From positions 41,416,001-41,480,000 of the forward strand of contig CM114273.1 in NCBI GenBank assembly GCA_050084515.1: a stretch of 64,000 bases of DNA, in the 5' to 3' direction. How positions within the stretch are numbered: position 1 is the stretch's first letter; each line of letters begins with the position of its first letter. The DNA comes from Blasia pusilla. Lineage: Eukaryota > Marchantiophyta > Marchantiopsida > Blasiales. Both the position numbers and the translations under genes were made by a program. Of the stretch, positions 21,031 to 32,639 are shown piece after piece. The notes beneath the pieces were generated by a model. The model did not search any database. It was not told the origin of the DNA and was given only the letters and a program-made list of their open reading frames with translations.

Positions 21031-23100
21031 CATTGATGACCTACCTGTCCCTGGAAGCTCAACTTGGTCAAACTAGTCTACCAGGCCTAGAGAATCAATC
21101 AAAGCTAGGGTATTTTCATATTTGCATATCTGTTTGTGATAGAAGCAACCAATCATCATTCTATTGCCACCTCTGGTTATATATGGTACAACTGAGTAAA
21201 GAGAACAACACAATCTTCACCTCAATATGGGCTAAGTCACTTTGACCAAGATTAAGTAGTTGATACAAATCAGAAATTGATGTGCTAAGCTCATTCAAGT
21301 ACCCAGACTTAAGAAGTCATCTCCAATTTCTCAAGCCTAAGCTTAAACTCCATCTATCTCAATTAAACCTAGTGTACTATGCTGCTCGAACTATAAAATG
21401 ACTACTTTCGTATGGGAGACTGTTATGATCTAGTTGCCCAAAACTGACGTGGTGTGGTTGCCCATGTGAGATGCAATAGGTGCATTATGTTACTTAGATG
21501 TCACATTCTGATCAGAGCAGTTCATCATCCAACAATCAACCTTTGTTATGAAGCCAACCTTTGAGGGTTAGTCATTACAATACCTTATTCTTCTTGCTTG
21601 TGTGATTCCAATTTTAATAAAAAATAAAAACATCAAAATCTCAGGTGGCATTAAGCTGATTTTTCACTAAGGCCACATTACTTCATACCTCACATAGCCC
21701 ATAAGCTCATCTAATGTAGACTTAATTGAACTTGCCCACTGATGACCTACTTGTCTCTGGAAGCTTAGCTTGGTTAAAGTGGTCTACTAGGCCTAGAGGA
21801 TCAACCAAAGCTACGGTGTTTTCATATTTTCATATCTGCTTGTGGCAGAACCAACGAAGCATCATTCTACTGCCGTCTCTGGCTGTACCTGGTACAATTG
21901 AGAAAAGAGAATAACATGAACTTCACCTCCATATGGTTTAAGCCACTTCCACCAAGATTAAGTAGTTGATATAATATCAGAAATTGATGTGCTAAGCTCA
22001 TCCAAGTACGTACTTAAGGATTGATTTCAATTCCTCAAGCCTAAGCGTAAATTACATCTATCTCAACTGAACCAGATGTACTAACCTGCTGCAACTGCAA
22101 AGTGACCAATTTCCTACGGAAGACTGACCTGATCTAGTTGCCCATGTGAGATGCAGTTATTGTATTATGTTACTTGGATATCATATTCTAATCAGAGCAG
22201 TTCATCATCCAACAATCGACCTCTCTTATGAAGCCAAATTTGAGGGTAAGTGATTAGGATACCTTATTCTTCTTGCTTATGTGATTCCAATTTTAATAAA
22301 CAAGAAAAACATCAAAAGTTCTGGTGACAGTAAGCTGAATTTTCACTAAGACTAGGTTACTTCATACCTCATATAGCCCATCAGCTCATCTACTGTTGCC
22401 TTAATTGAACTTGCCCATTGATGACCTACCTGTCCCTGAAAGCTCAGCTTGGTTAAACTAGTCTACCAGGCCTAGAGAATCAACCAAATCTAGGGTGTTT
22501 TCATGTTTTCATATCTGTTTGTGACAGAACAAACAAATCATCATTCTATTGCCGTCTCTGGCTCTATCTGGTACAACTAAGAAAAGAGAATAACATAAAT
22601 TTGACCTCCATATGACCTAAGCCACTTCCACCAAGATTAAGTAGTTTATACAATATCAGAAATTGGTGCACTAAGCTTATCCCAAGTACGTGCACTTAAG
22701 AAGTGATTTCGATTCCTCAAGCCTAAGCGTAAACTGCATCTACCTCAACTGAACCAGCTGTACTAAGCCGCTGCAACTATAAACTGGCCTGTTTCCTATG
22801 AGAGTCTAACCTGATCCGGTTGCCCATGTGAGATGCAATTGTTGCATTATGTTACTTGGATGTCATATTCTCATCAGAGCAGTTCATCATCCAACAATAA
22901 ACCTCTATCATGAAGCGAACCTTCGAGTGTTAGTGATTGCGATACCTTATTCTTCTTGCTTATGTGATTCCAAGTTGAATGAACAGTAAATCATTGGAAG
23001 CTCAGGTGGTAGTAAGCTCAATTTTCACTTAGACCACTTTACTTCATACCTTGCATAACCCATGAGCTCATGTACTGTAGACTTAATTGAACTTGCCCAA
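21031..23100 (+). repeat. Three tandem ~690-bp repeats
   Basis: Units start at 21031, 21737 and 22416 (lengths about 706, 679 and 685). Each begins near TGATGACCTACCTGTCC and ends near TTAATTGAACTTGCCCA. The unit carries GAGCAGTTCATCATCCAACA in all three. They precede the Helitron remnant and may be part of it, but no terminus was seen. Confidence 0.85.
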
Positions 23101-23452
23101 GCCAAGCATTATTACCTAGTTAGGGAGTCATAAGTTTGAGTCTTAGCTCTAGTACATATCGAGGTACATATCCCATAGGATGATATCCCAGCGTGGTTCA
23201 CATAGAACACCCAGTTTAAAAACTATCAAAAGAAGACGTCTATTCAAGAGAAGTATATTATCTAAAGTGAGACACTGTAGAAGGAGTAGAGTTGCTCTAC
23301 TAAGAAGGTAAGCATGTAGGCCACAATCCTATAGTTGGCCGTTTGCATATATGTATCTCAAGCAATTGACTTCAATATGTTCACTGTCCATAAAGCAGAT
23401 GCAGTGTTGTGGGTATTGTGGTTACGTATAGTACTGGAGCTCACATTCACAC

Positions 23453-25852
23453 ATGTCCCTAATTGAATCTACTTCAAACCCACCATATGCTTTATACAAT
23501 GGCTTCTTGAGGGATCATATAATTCTTGAACCTGGTAAGTTCTACGTATGTGACATCAAGTTTTGGAGACAAACCCCGTACACATTTCAATATTTACATG
23601 ACACCTTCCTATATCAAGTCAATTCTCAGCATGGATCCTCTACATATGCAGCTTCTATCTAATGTGAACTCTAGAATAGGTGTTGAGAGAAAATTTAATG
23701 GTTTCCATAAAGGCTTTTTCTCTATGACATCTCTCCTAGATTCTCCGCTAATAGGATTCAACCTGAGCAATAATTCAACTTCTTGCCACTCACATATTTT
23801 TCCAGCGTTGAAAAGAATTATGTACATAAATTTGCAAGTTAATCCGTCATTCAAGGACTATAAGACCTTAATAGAGTTACCCAATCCATCATCAAAATTG
23901 ATTGTCTTGCCTCCATCTTCCGTGTAGAGCATCATTAAGTCATTGCAAGAGAAGGGCCAGGTTACTCATAGTATGACCTATGACCCTTATCACCCTGACT
24001 TGAACATCCTCCAAGACATAGCCTATTCCTTGCGTGTACAGAAGAGAACTTCTATAGATATCTATGACAATGGGAGTATCTACCTCCGTACAAGTGATTC
24101 CTCTAGAATTGAGCTACTTACAGACGTCTGTGGTACTTCCCTTGACCCGAATCTGACAATAGAGACAGCCTCATTTCCTTTCATGTTTCCCTTCCACCCT
24201 GGCTATTTTATTGGTAGTAGTACGTTTCCAGAGTACATAAGAAATCGCACTTGTTCGCTCTTCAATCTATTCTCATTGTACAAACCGTACGGACTTCTTA
24301 TGCACCAATTTCGGCACGCTGTTTCCTTATGTTCCAATTCACATACATTCATACTGAACATGGCGATGGAGAAGCTGAAAAAAGATGGGCCTCACCTTTC
24401 TAAGAAAGACTTGTACCACCAGCTCTCCAAATATTCCATAAGTCCCCAGATACCAGATAGTCCATCTTGGCATAGGCGACATCTTAGGGATCTTAAGGCT
24501 ATGGTACATAAATGGGGAATGCCCCGTCTATTCTTAATTCTCACTTCAGATGAAGTCTCAGATACAAGATGGTCAGAGATCACTAATATAGAGACGTTAA
24601 TTAAGAAATTCAATCATACCTTCACCCGGCGGGATGCTCCAGCTCAATGTGCGTAACTCTTCCACCTCAGACTTCATTTCATATCCGCTATGAATTGGAG
24701 GGCAGAGGTGGTCTCCACTGCCATATGATACTTTGGATAGATGAAGCTGATCTAGAACACATAACATCAGAAATATGTATCTACATTCCTGTACTTGGCA
24801 CACCAGCACTAAGCACTATGTTAATGCTCAATGAAAACAACAAAGCAAGTAATATTCTACTAGACTTAGTCCTCCACAAACAGCTACATAGGTGCAAGGA
24901 GGGGGTTTGCATGATTAGGAAGAAGAAGTCCAAGCCTTACCACACACTTGGGTTCCCTAACAGCGTGAATCCTAATCCTACTCCATTCATTGATCCAGTA
25001 ACAATGAAATGGAATTATTACACGCCATCATTAGAGCACCAAAATGTGACACCTTATCATCCCTTCCCTATTAGTATTATGGGGAGCTCACATGAACATC
25101 CAAAGGGTTACAAATGCATATTGGTCGTTCTACTTGCTGAAATATGCTCTGAAGTCTAAGCTAACTGGTTCCCTAGATATAGATATAGAAACAACCAAGT
25201 GTCTTGGTCTTGAGGGTTTGGATGAGGTTAAGCTTAGGTTAGTATCAGAAGCTGTATTGAACCGATCGGTTTCATCGACGGAGGTTGCCTTGACATCTCT
25301 TCAAATACCAATGATCTATAGATCTAGACATGTCCACTACATTGATTCTAACCCTCCCAATAGAAGGACCAACCTATAAAAGAATGCCTCAACACCATGC
25401 ATTCACCCTACTACTATCTACTATAATAGACCTCAAATATCAGAGAATCAAACCTTCTTTGAGTACTGTTCAAGCCATGAGTTGCTGGAGGTTGTTCCAA
25501 ATAAACAGACTAAGGAAATTGTTGGTTTAGATAACTTGGGTAATGTGGTAGCTAAGTCCAATCGCATTGTTCGTTTCATAGAGTTCCATCCTCTCTATCA
25601 ATGGAATGAGTTATTTTATTCAGTTTTGCTAGGTAGCATTGTTTTCATATCAGAGGAACAAATTGTATCATCCAAGGCTATTGGCTAGACTTACTTGCAT
25701 GAGTGTGTTCATAGAGGAATACTCAAGTCTATGGATATTGTCCATGATCTAATGAAGTCATATGCACAGAGAAATCTGTGGAGTAGAGTTCAATTATATT
25801 TTAACATTCCTCTTTCCTCTTTCCCCCAATACTATATATCTCCACTTCTTTA
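23453..25852 (+). mobile_element. Helitron Rep (Helitron_like_N) remnant, helicase missing
   Basis: Plus-strand frames follow the Helitron transposase N-terminal half. FPEYIRNRTCSLFNLFSLYK is at about 24220-24280 and GMPRLFLILTSDEVSDTRW at about 24515-24570. The HUH nickase motif is in GGLHCHMILW (24707-24736). A Cys/His region (KQLHRCKEGVC) lies near 24880. The two-tyrosine motif YLLKYALKSK is at about 25128-25158 and STEVALTSLQIPMIY near 25275. A frameshift falls near 24650, another lies between 25120 and 25160, and a stop is at 25686, after which codons continue (TYLHECVHRGIL) to about 25850. The Pif1-like helicase domain expected downstream is absent. Both catalytic tyrosines and both His are present, but the copy is not translatable. 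Confidence 0.85.
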
Positions 25853-25959
25853 ACTACTCCCATTTGTAACTAGCCTATTCTCTAATACAACTAAGCTATC
25901 TTAACTTTCTACGTTTTCTCCAACCCCTCAAGCCATTGAGCATACGACCTTGTACACAA

Positions 25960-26850
25960 ATCGCATTTAAGCCCGCACGAGGACCCCGCTTAAGGTGCAT
26001 CCATGCCTACGGAGCCCCGGTTCCGTCCGCACCTTTTGAACATGTCTCGAGACTGCATGCTACAATTGTAGGCCCACAATCCACTTAAGTGATCAAACCT
26101 ACTCCCACTTAGAGCTCACATGTTTTGATCCTAGGCCCGCAACCCAAACTCATGTTCTAAACCTAGTCCCGCACACAGCCCGCATGGTTCGCACCTTGCC
26201 CTCTTGGCCCGTGCTAGGCCCGCCAAGCCCGCCAACCCACGCCAAGCCTGCAATAGGCCTGCTTGCTAGCCCGCACCACACCCGCCCTAAGCCCACACGA
26301 GGCCTGCCTTCTGCCTGCACGAGGCCTAACGAAGCCTACGCCAAGCTTGACCTCAACCCGCACCATGCCCGCCCTCAGCCCACACCAGGCCCTCCCTCCG
26401 CCTGCACGCCTATGCTAGGTCCGCTTTTCAGCCCGCCAAGCCCATGATAGGTCCATATGCCAGCCTGCCTACAACTCGCGCCAAGCCCACGATAGGTTCG
26501 CCTGCCCTTAGCCTCCACGCCCAAGCCAGGCCCACAATAGGCTCGCCTGCTGGCCAGCCCTAACCCCGCAAGCCTATGCCACGCCCTCCATGAGCCCGCG
26601 ATAGGTTCGCGAGGGTGTCTGCCCTCAACCCGCATTAGGCATGTCTTTAGCCCGCCCCATGGCAAACACCCTTCATCCGAGCCCGCACCTGTTTCGACGG
26701 GAAGAGTCCGCGTGGTCGATCCAGGCGCCGAAAAAAACTCGGGCTAGCGACTGGTTTTTCATATCCGTGGACATGTCCAAACAGTCCTATCGTCCTATGG
26801 ATGGACTTATCCGTTTCCTTGCAACCTTGATTTTGTGTCTAGTGTAGTCC
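25960..26850. repeat. GCCCGC-rich repeat island, long copy
   Basis: About 700 bases are dominated by imperfect GCCCGC/GCCTGC/AAGCCC words repeating every 8-20 bases, then a segment (26670-26850) that matches 8630-8760. Open frames on both strands encode low-complexity Gly/Ala/Pro/His strings and are not genes. It immediately follows the truncated Helitron remnant. Confidence 0.75.
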
Positions 26851-27863
26851 ACATAATAAGTCCGCATTAATCCTATTCATTTACTTATATTAATTATATA
26901 TACACTTGTGTGACCATCCAAAGTTGGAACATGACTAGCTAGTCGCAAAACTAGGAACAACATCAAAATCAACTACGAGATTAATGCTAGACAAGATGCG
27001 CATGCACCTTGAAACTAGCCTTAAGCAAGAATGGGGCATAACTAATCACAGTGATAAGGGCAAGGTATTAAGAGATAAGACCTTTGATCTAATTTCCAAG
27101 TCAAGGGCAAGAAGCAATAAATGTGTGAGTAATCAAGACATGTGAGATGTTATAAGATTGGGCACAAAATATGACGGGCGAGAACTCTCGGATGATAACC
27201 ATGAGACACTAAATAGTAGGAGTCAAAATGGGTGATATCTATGAGACATACAAGATGTCCAGGCCAAGATACATATGGGGATTTGAGAGTTGTAGAATTT
27301 GTAGGAAGCCTTCGCCACACCATCTTAAGGGATAGCTAGTCAAACACATACGCATAGGTTGTGAACCACTTTTAGGTTGAGGGCCAAAATCTAGGGCCCG
27401 AGGGGGATAATGGGTAAGATGAAGTTCCCATGGATAACCCTAGAAGTATCTATAGGGAGGAAACACTCTCCCTCCCTACTAGCCCAAGTCCATGAACAAG
27501 AAACTAATCATGATGTTTGTTTGGATATGTTCTAGGTTTAAGTTAAGGTATCGTTTGGGACGAACCTTAGGGGATAATTGACGTGTTTTGATTTAGGCAA
27601 ACGACTTGGGGATATTAGTAGAGGCTTTGGAGCAGGCTTCCTAGCGAGACGATACGCACTTTAGGAGATTCAACCCTACTAGCGCTAAGCGACTTCTCGA
27701 CAACCTCTGGAATGTGCAACTGGTTGAGATTTTAAGACTCTCGCTTGCAAAGCAAAAGCTCAAGAGTACTTTAGGGTGAAGCAAGGAGGAGTAAAGGTTT
27801 AAATTCTACAATGAAGAGTAAGGTCAAATGCATATGTTTGATTTGTCGATCATACATTCAAAA
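26851..27863. other. No definable feature
   Basis: Moderately AT-rich sequence without convincing frames, repeats or termini, bounded on the right by an LTR. Confidence 0.4.
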
Positions 27864-28472
27864 TGGTACACAACATACATCGCAGTCACCGAATACACAC
27901 ACAAATATGCACAATTCCATGCTTACTCATGGCATTCAAACAACGAGACAAGAAGTACCAAAATATCTCCAATAAAATCAATCTCTTTCACAACACCATA
28001 GTTCTCACATGTGTGAAATCTCACATGTCTCTCTCAATGTCAAACCAAACCTAATCTCCTAATGAGAGGCTTGGGTTACACTCACAAGGTAAGGGACCAT
28101 AGGTGCGCCGCCTCATGCCAAGAGATTCAACAAAGAGAGAATGAGCTCTCAAACTCTCTCTGCTTGAGGTATATCCCTCCCCTCTCCCAAACTCTCTCCA
28201 TGGTAATCTATGCTCCCAAGTCACCTCCTTGGCTCTTAACCTGATGTAGGAGGTCAAGGGATACTTATCAAAAATAGAAAGTCGATCATATACTCAAAAT
28301 GGTACTTACCTAAAAAAATAAGTTCCTCAATATGGCTTTAAATCAGCCGAAACCAAGGGAAAACCTGCTCTCTTCTGCCTCAGCCTATCATCATCGACCT
28401 ATTGAACCTGTCCTCCACTACTCACAAAGACGCTCTACTAGATCTCACCGATATATTCTAAAAGACGTGACA
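27864..28472 (+). repeat. LTR of the methyltransferase-type gypsy family
   Basis: It is similar over its length to 40984-41703 and, in part, to 36476-36848. Shared blocks include ACACAACATACATCG near the start, AAAGAGAGAATGAGCTCTC in the middle and GACGTGACA at the end, a CA terminus. The left terminus is mutated (ATGGTACACAAC). A partial second LTR starts seven bases to the right, so this is a tandem LTR arrangement. Confidence 0.7.
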
Positions 28473-28479
28473 GTTATCT

Positions 28480-28602
28480 TGCGCATACACATCGCTACAC
28501 AACATACATCGCTGTCATCGAACACACACACAAACACGCACGATCCCATGCTAACTCATGCCATCCAAACAACGAGACAAAAAGTACCAAAATATCTCCA
28601 AT
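28480..28602 (+). repeat. LTR start fragment, cut at the internal junction
   Basis: It begins TGCGCATACACATCGCTACA like the solo LTR at 40996. It stops after ATATCTCCAAT, where the full LTR continues AAAATCAATC. The missing remainder of an LTR, inverted, lies at 36018-36475. Confidence 0.7.
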
Positions 28603-28773
28603 CGCCCCCGTAGTTGGTGGTTAGGTCCCTCTAACTCCAGATAGCCATCCATCCCTACCTACCATGACATACATCTCTAGGACGCTAAGAGCAAGAAGGC
28701 CGGGTGCTTATATGGCCCTATCGTTAGTCGTCTTCTTGTTATCCATGTCACAAACACAAGTCAGAATGTAAAA

Positions 28774-29398
28774 CTACCTACTTTTTGTACATCTGGGACA
28801 CATCCATCGTCCCTGAGGAACCCTAGTGAGAGGTGGCGTCAAACATGACATATGCCATCCTCTCGAACACCCATCATAAACTAGCATAGTGGCTTTACTA
28901 CGGGTGGAACCACACAACATACACCACAAGCCTATAAGAACTAATGCTAAGCTCGGATCAACTATACCGTCAATGTTCGGAACATGACATGACAAATAGT
29001 TACGCACATGGTCCTTCCAAACCATACCATCGCGTCCCTCCAATAAGAGAACACCAGATGGCAAAATCTCACGCACTCTCAAGGTGGTGCGCCCTACAGT
29101 CATATCCAACGTCGTGGGTGTCGTCTATTGCAAGTAGACATAGTCTCTCTGATGAAACGTCCGGATAGTAGGTCAATAATCACCTCCTCGAATAGTCGCA
29201 TACTTCAATGTACCCCGATGTTACGCAATCGCCAAGTTCTCAAACGTCATGGGCGTCACTCTCCGAAACAACTCAACCCTCTGAGAACATGCTCGCATCC
29301 ATATATTATGATCATCAAGGTTCAACACCTTATTACGTATACTCTCTATTCTCTCACGACAGGTATCACAAATGGAAGTGCCGAGGCGATCACTTCTT
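28774..29398 (-). pseudogene. Integrase C-terminal tail with PHD finger (gypsy)
   Basis: Frames from 29398 leftward read an integrase tail (MTFENLAIA near 29221). Then come TTLRVREILPSGVLLLEGRD and WKDHVRNYLSCHVPNIDG, followed by a C4HC3 finger at about 28930-28785: CMLC, YDGC, GWHMSC, then WMCPRC. A PHD finger normally has MLxCDxCxxGWH; here the third Cys is Tyr, so one zinc ligand is lost. The motif TPPL..VP.G.W.CP.C is characteristic. PHD fingers read histone H3 tails, and here the domain sits where chromoviruses carry a chromodomain. It may steer integration (inference). Stop at about 28774. Confidence 0.75.
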
Positions 29399-30319
29399 TG
29401 TAACATCTGACCCGGAATTCATAACTATAAAATCCCTATAAACTACTTTATGCTTGTACACGAGGAAGATAGCACAACTAGTGTTAAACCCTACTTGAGC
29501 AAGCCTATTGACATCCATGGATTGCTATATAAGGACAAACAAAGTACAATCCCATGTCCTTCCATATGTGACGATAGGAAGAATCACCAAAGTCGGAGAT
29601 TGCATGACCTGGTTCATGAACGCCTCCCCAAAGTGATAAATTAAATATTGAGTGAACTAGTGCCTATCTACAAAGAGTACCTTGACATGGTAAGGATTGA
29701 GGAAAAGAAAGTCGAGCACAACTTGTGCTCCACCCCCATCCATGCTTGATAAACATTCTCTACTCTCCTCAAGAATGGGCTTTGGCAAATTATCCTCCCA
29801 AGAGGGGTAATCCACTCTCATTGGGAAAATAATAAGCCAAGACATTCATTATTTTAGTATGACTAAAATCCTCTAAGGTGACAAGCCTCTCATCTCCACA
29901 CATTCCACACTCTAGGAACCTCTCGAAGAATAGACTATGGTCAAGTTACTCTCCCAAGATGAGTGATCCACTCTCATTGGAAGAGCAAGAAATCCCAAAG
30001 CCATAAACTCAAGAGTGACACGAGAGACTCAATACGTGAAATAGAAGGTGATGAACCCTTGAAGGTCACTCCTTTTTATATACTCACAAGTGATCCACAA
30101 GAGTACGAAATAGAGCTAATCTTATTTTGTGCCACATGGCTTCCTCTCAAGCCTTAGCCAATCACATTTTGAGACAAGTAGATTTCCTCTTATTTCTTCC
30201 AAAATATTCTCTTTTACCCACTTGATATTTTCCAAATTACCCCTACTAACCTAGCCACCAACCAAGAATTCTTTTGCTTTTCATTAAAGTATCAACCTCA
30301 CTACTTTACTTTTATAACA
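29399..30319. repeat. Dispersed repeat inserted in the gypsy integrase
   Basis: The right half (about 29889-30319) matches 48938-49364 in the same orientation, for example GAGTACGAAATAG and TAGCCACCAACCAAG. It interrupts the integrase after its first catalytic Asp. It begins TGTAACATC and ends TATAACA, so an LTR is possible, but 5-bp target duplications do not match. The block CCACTCTCATTGG occurs twice inside, near 29812 and 29969, suggesting an internal duplication. Confidence 0.65.
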
Positions 30320-31024
30320 CTTAACGAGGAAGGAGTTTACACATTGGCTGATTTTACTATACGAAAACGCTACTCCCTTACTCGCTTTGTCAGGAAATGC
30401 AACCAACTCTATCCACTTTGAGAAGTGCTCGACCATCACCAACACATAACAACTATGGCGCTCCGTCAAAGGCAAAGGTCTTGCAAAATCCAAACTCCAT
30501 CTATAACCTAAACCCATGATCGGAAGTGGATGCAAGTGTGGAGTTGGAGCATTGAACAATGCTCGGACTCGATCACACACCATGCATCTGGCAACAAACT
30601 GTTGAACGTCAGTTTGCATGCCTTGCGACCAATACTGAATTTAGAGCAAGCTGTACATCCGCTTCACTCCAAAATGATCCAACTCCTCATGGGCATGACA
30701 CACCAAACCTACTCTCTACGAAGGATGAGGCACTACACACACTCTACCATCCTCCCACACTTGCAACACGTGTGTGCCCTCCCATTGTCTAGCTCCTTGT
30801 AGGATCCAATCTCGCTCTCTAGCACCCACTATGCTCACGACGCTGCCAATACGCAGGTACTCCAAGACCACTCCATCGTCATGAATGTCTCGGCCACCTG
30901 TCGTCTCCTCACCGGCCTTTGGATCTAAGGACTCTCCATCAGACCTCGCCATCAAAGTCTTAGCAATCTGGCTCTCCATAGCCAACAAGCCCAAATAGGT
31001 TGACGCATGCCATCCTCGCACCAA
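30320..31024 (-). pseudogene. Integrase zinc-binding and catalytic start (gypsy)
   Basis: REREWI-like sequence and WEGTHVLQVWEDGRVCVVPH lead into a His-rich HHCC region. Then follow QQFVARCMVCDRV and GLGYRWSLDF, which holds the first catalytic Asp, and YVLVMVEHFSKWIELV. The downstream TDNG Asp and catalytic Glu are missing because a repeat occupies 29399-30319. Function lost. Confidence 0.8.
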
Positions 31025-31183
31025 CTCCTCATCACTCTCATCATGCCAATGAGCTTCAGTCGCATCTTGCTAACTCAAGCATGGATTACGGCTCAAACCA
31101 TCTCCATCCTGGTTGAGCATCCCAGGTCTATGCACCACTTGAAAGTCATACTCCTGCAACAAAAGAGCCCACCTCGCAAGCTT

Positions 31184-31500
31184 TCATGTAAGCTTGTCTG
31201 TCTCCATCAACCACTCAAGTGACTGATGATCAATAATGATGGTAAAGGGATTGCCAAATGGATAACATCTAAAATGTGCGACAGCCCACACTGCAACCAA
31301 GCACTCACTCTGATACGAGCTATATTTTTCCTCTGCAACGTTGTTCGAGCAACTTGCGAAAGCCACCACAAACTCTCTACCATCATCCTCATGGTGGATG
31401 AGCACAGCTCCAAGCCCCAACATACTCCAATCGGTATGCAGTTGGAAAGGACGTCCCCTGATTGGTCTCCTCAATATAGGCGCGAATATATCCTTGAGCA
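31184..31500 (-). pseudogene. RNase H domain (gypsy)
   Basis: The segment reads PFQLHTDWSMLGLGAVLIHH (first Asp), YSSYQSECLVAVWAVAHFR (Glu) and FTIIIDHQSLEWLM (third Asp). All three visible acidic positions of the Ty3-type RNase H are present. It is continuous with the RT remnant and runs into a frame break at about 31184. Confidence 0.85.
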
Positions 31501-31549
31501 TCTCAAAAGCTCTCTCTAGCTCATCCCCCCAGTGCCACTCTTGATCCAC

Positions 31550-32319
31550 CTTGGTCATCAAGGTTAGCGGCCTTGCAATCGAACTGAAACCCTTGACGTA
31601 CCATCGATAGAAGTTCTCCAATCCCATGAATGCACGAACTCGACTCACATCTGTAGGGCATGGAATGCGTGAAATAGCCTCTATATAACACCTAGCAAAA
31701 TCCAGACTTGCCAAGATCCTAGCTATGACCCTCTGAAACTCAGTCGAGGCGTTCTTTAACCCGAGTGGTAAGAAACATCTCTGGTACAAACAATCCTTCT
31801 CGTGAGGATCGATGTCCCAAAATGTCGTCTTCTGCTTGTCCTCCAATCTCATAGGCAGCTGATGGTATCCGGCTCGTAAATCCAAGAACTGAAGACCTTT
31901 GCAAGCCCAATCGCATCAAAAATCTCCTCAGGAGTGGGCATGGCATACCTATCGGACTTTGTCTATCGATTGATAGGTCGGTAATCTCCACACATCCGTC
32001 TATCCGTCTAGTTGCCATGCACATCCTTCTTGGCAGGCATGACAGTGGCAGATGCATACTCTCCATACGACATCTCCACTAGTCCTGCGCCAACCAAGTC
32101 TTGGCTCCTACTCTGAATCAAAGCCCTCTCCATGTCACTATACCTGTAGGATCGTCGGAAGATCGGCGTATCACTCGACAACTCAATGCGGATCCCTGGA
32201 CCCTTAAGCGTACCAAAATCATGCATACTAAACGCAAAACAGCTCCTATAACTATGTATCCAATGTTGCTCTCCTCTTGTCAACTTAGGGCCCATATCTG
32301 CCTCCCAAATCTCCATCAT
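31550..32319 (-). pseudogene. Reverse transcriptase, YxDD region deleted (gypsy)
   Basis: Frames read PIFRRSYRYSDMERALIQ, YASATVMPAKKDVHGN, then LDLRAGYHQLPM (motif with the first catalytic Asp) and FLPLGLKNASTEFQRV. After FARCYI the sequence jumps to EAISRIPCPTDVSRVRAFMG, which normally lies some 50 codons further on. The YxDD box and part of the thumb are therefore deleted, and polymerase activity is impossible. There are also frame changes near 31900 and 32000. Confidence 0.9.
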
Positions 32320-32639
32320 GACTATGGTAGGATTCTCTGGCGCGGATGTCGATGGTTGCTATGGTGCAACCCCTTCTCGGAAAATAGAACTCTCATCTCC
32401 ACGTGCACTACCCGGAACCACGCTCGATGTTGTGGCTATCATGTCCTAGCATACCTGCAAAACATCCCAAGAAGTCCAAGGGTGTCTCCCTCGATCACCC
32501 CTAGTGTGTCGATCTCCTCAAATCTTGCCCCCAGCCACTGCCTCAACCGTCTCGGTAGGTAGAGGGCTCACTAACGTAACATTTGTGATCTTTTGCATCC
32601 TCAGACATCATTGCTCAGCTACTCCTAAGTTGAAAATCC

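Noticed and set aside
26184-26665. Opposite-strand frames of 87-96 codons in GCCCGC-rich DNA
   Set aside because: Stop-poor composition gives open frames in several phases; encoded strings are low complexity with no domain.
28774-29109. Free-standing host PHD protein
   Set aside because: It continues an integrase tail in the same orientation and lies between that tail and the LTR fragment, so it belongs to the retroelement.
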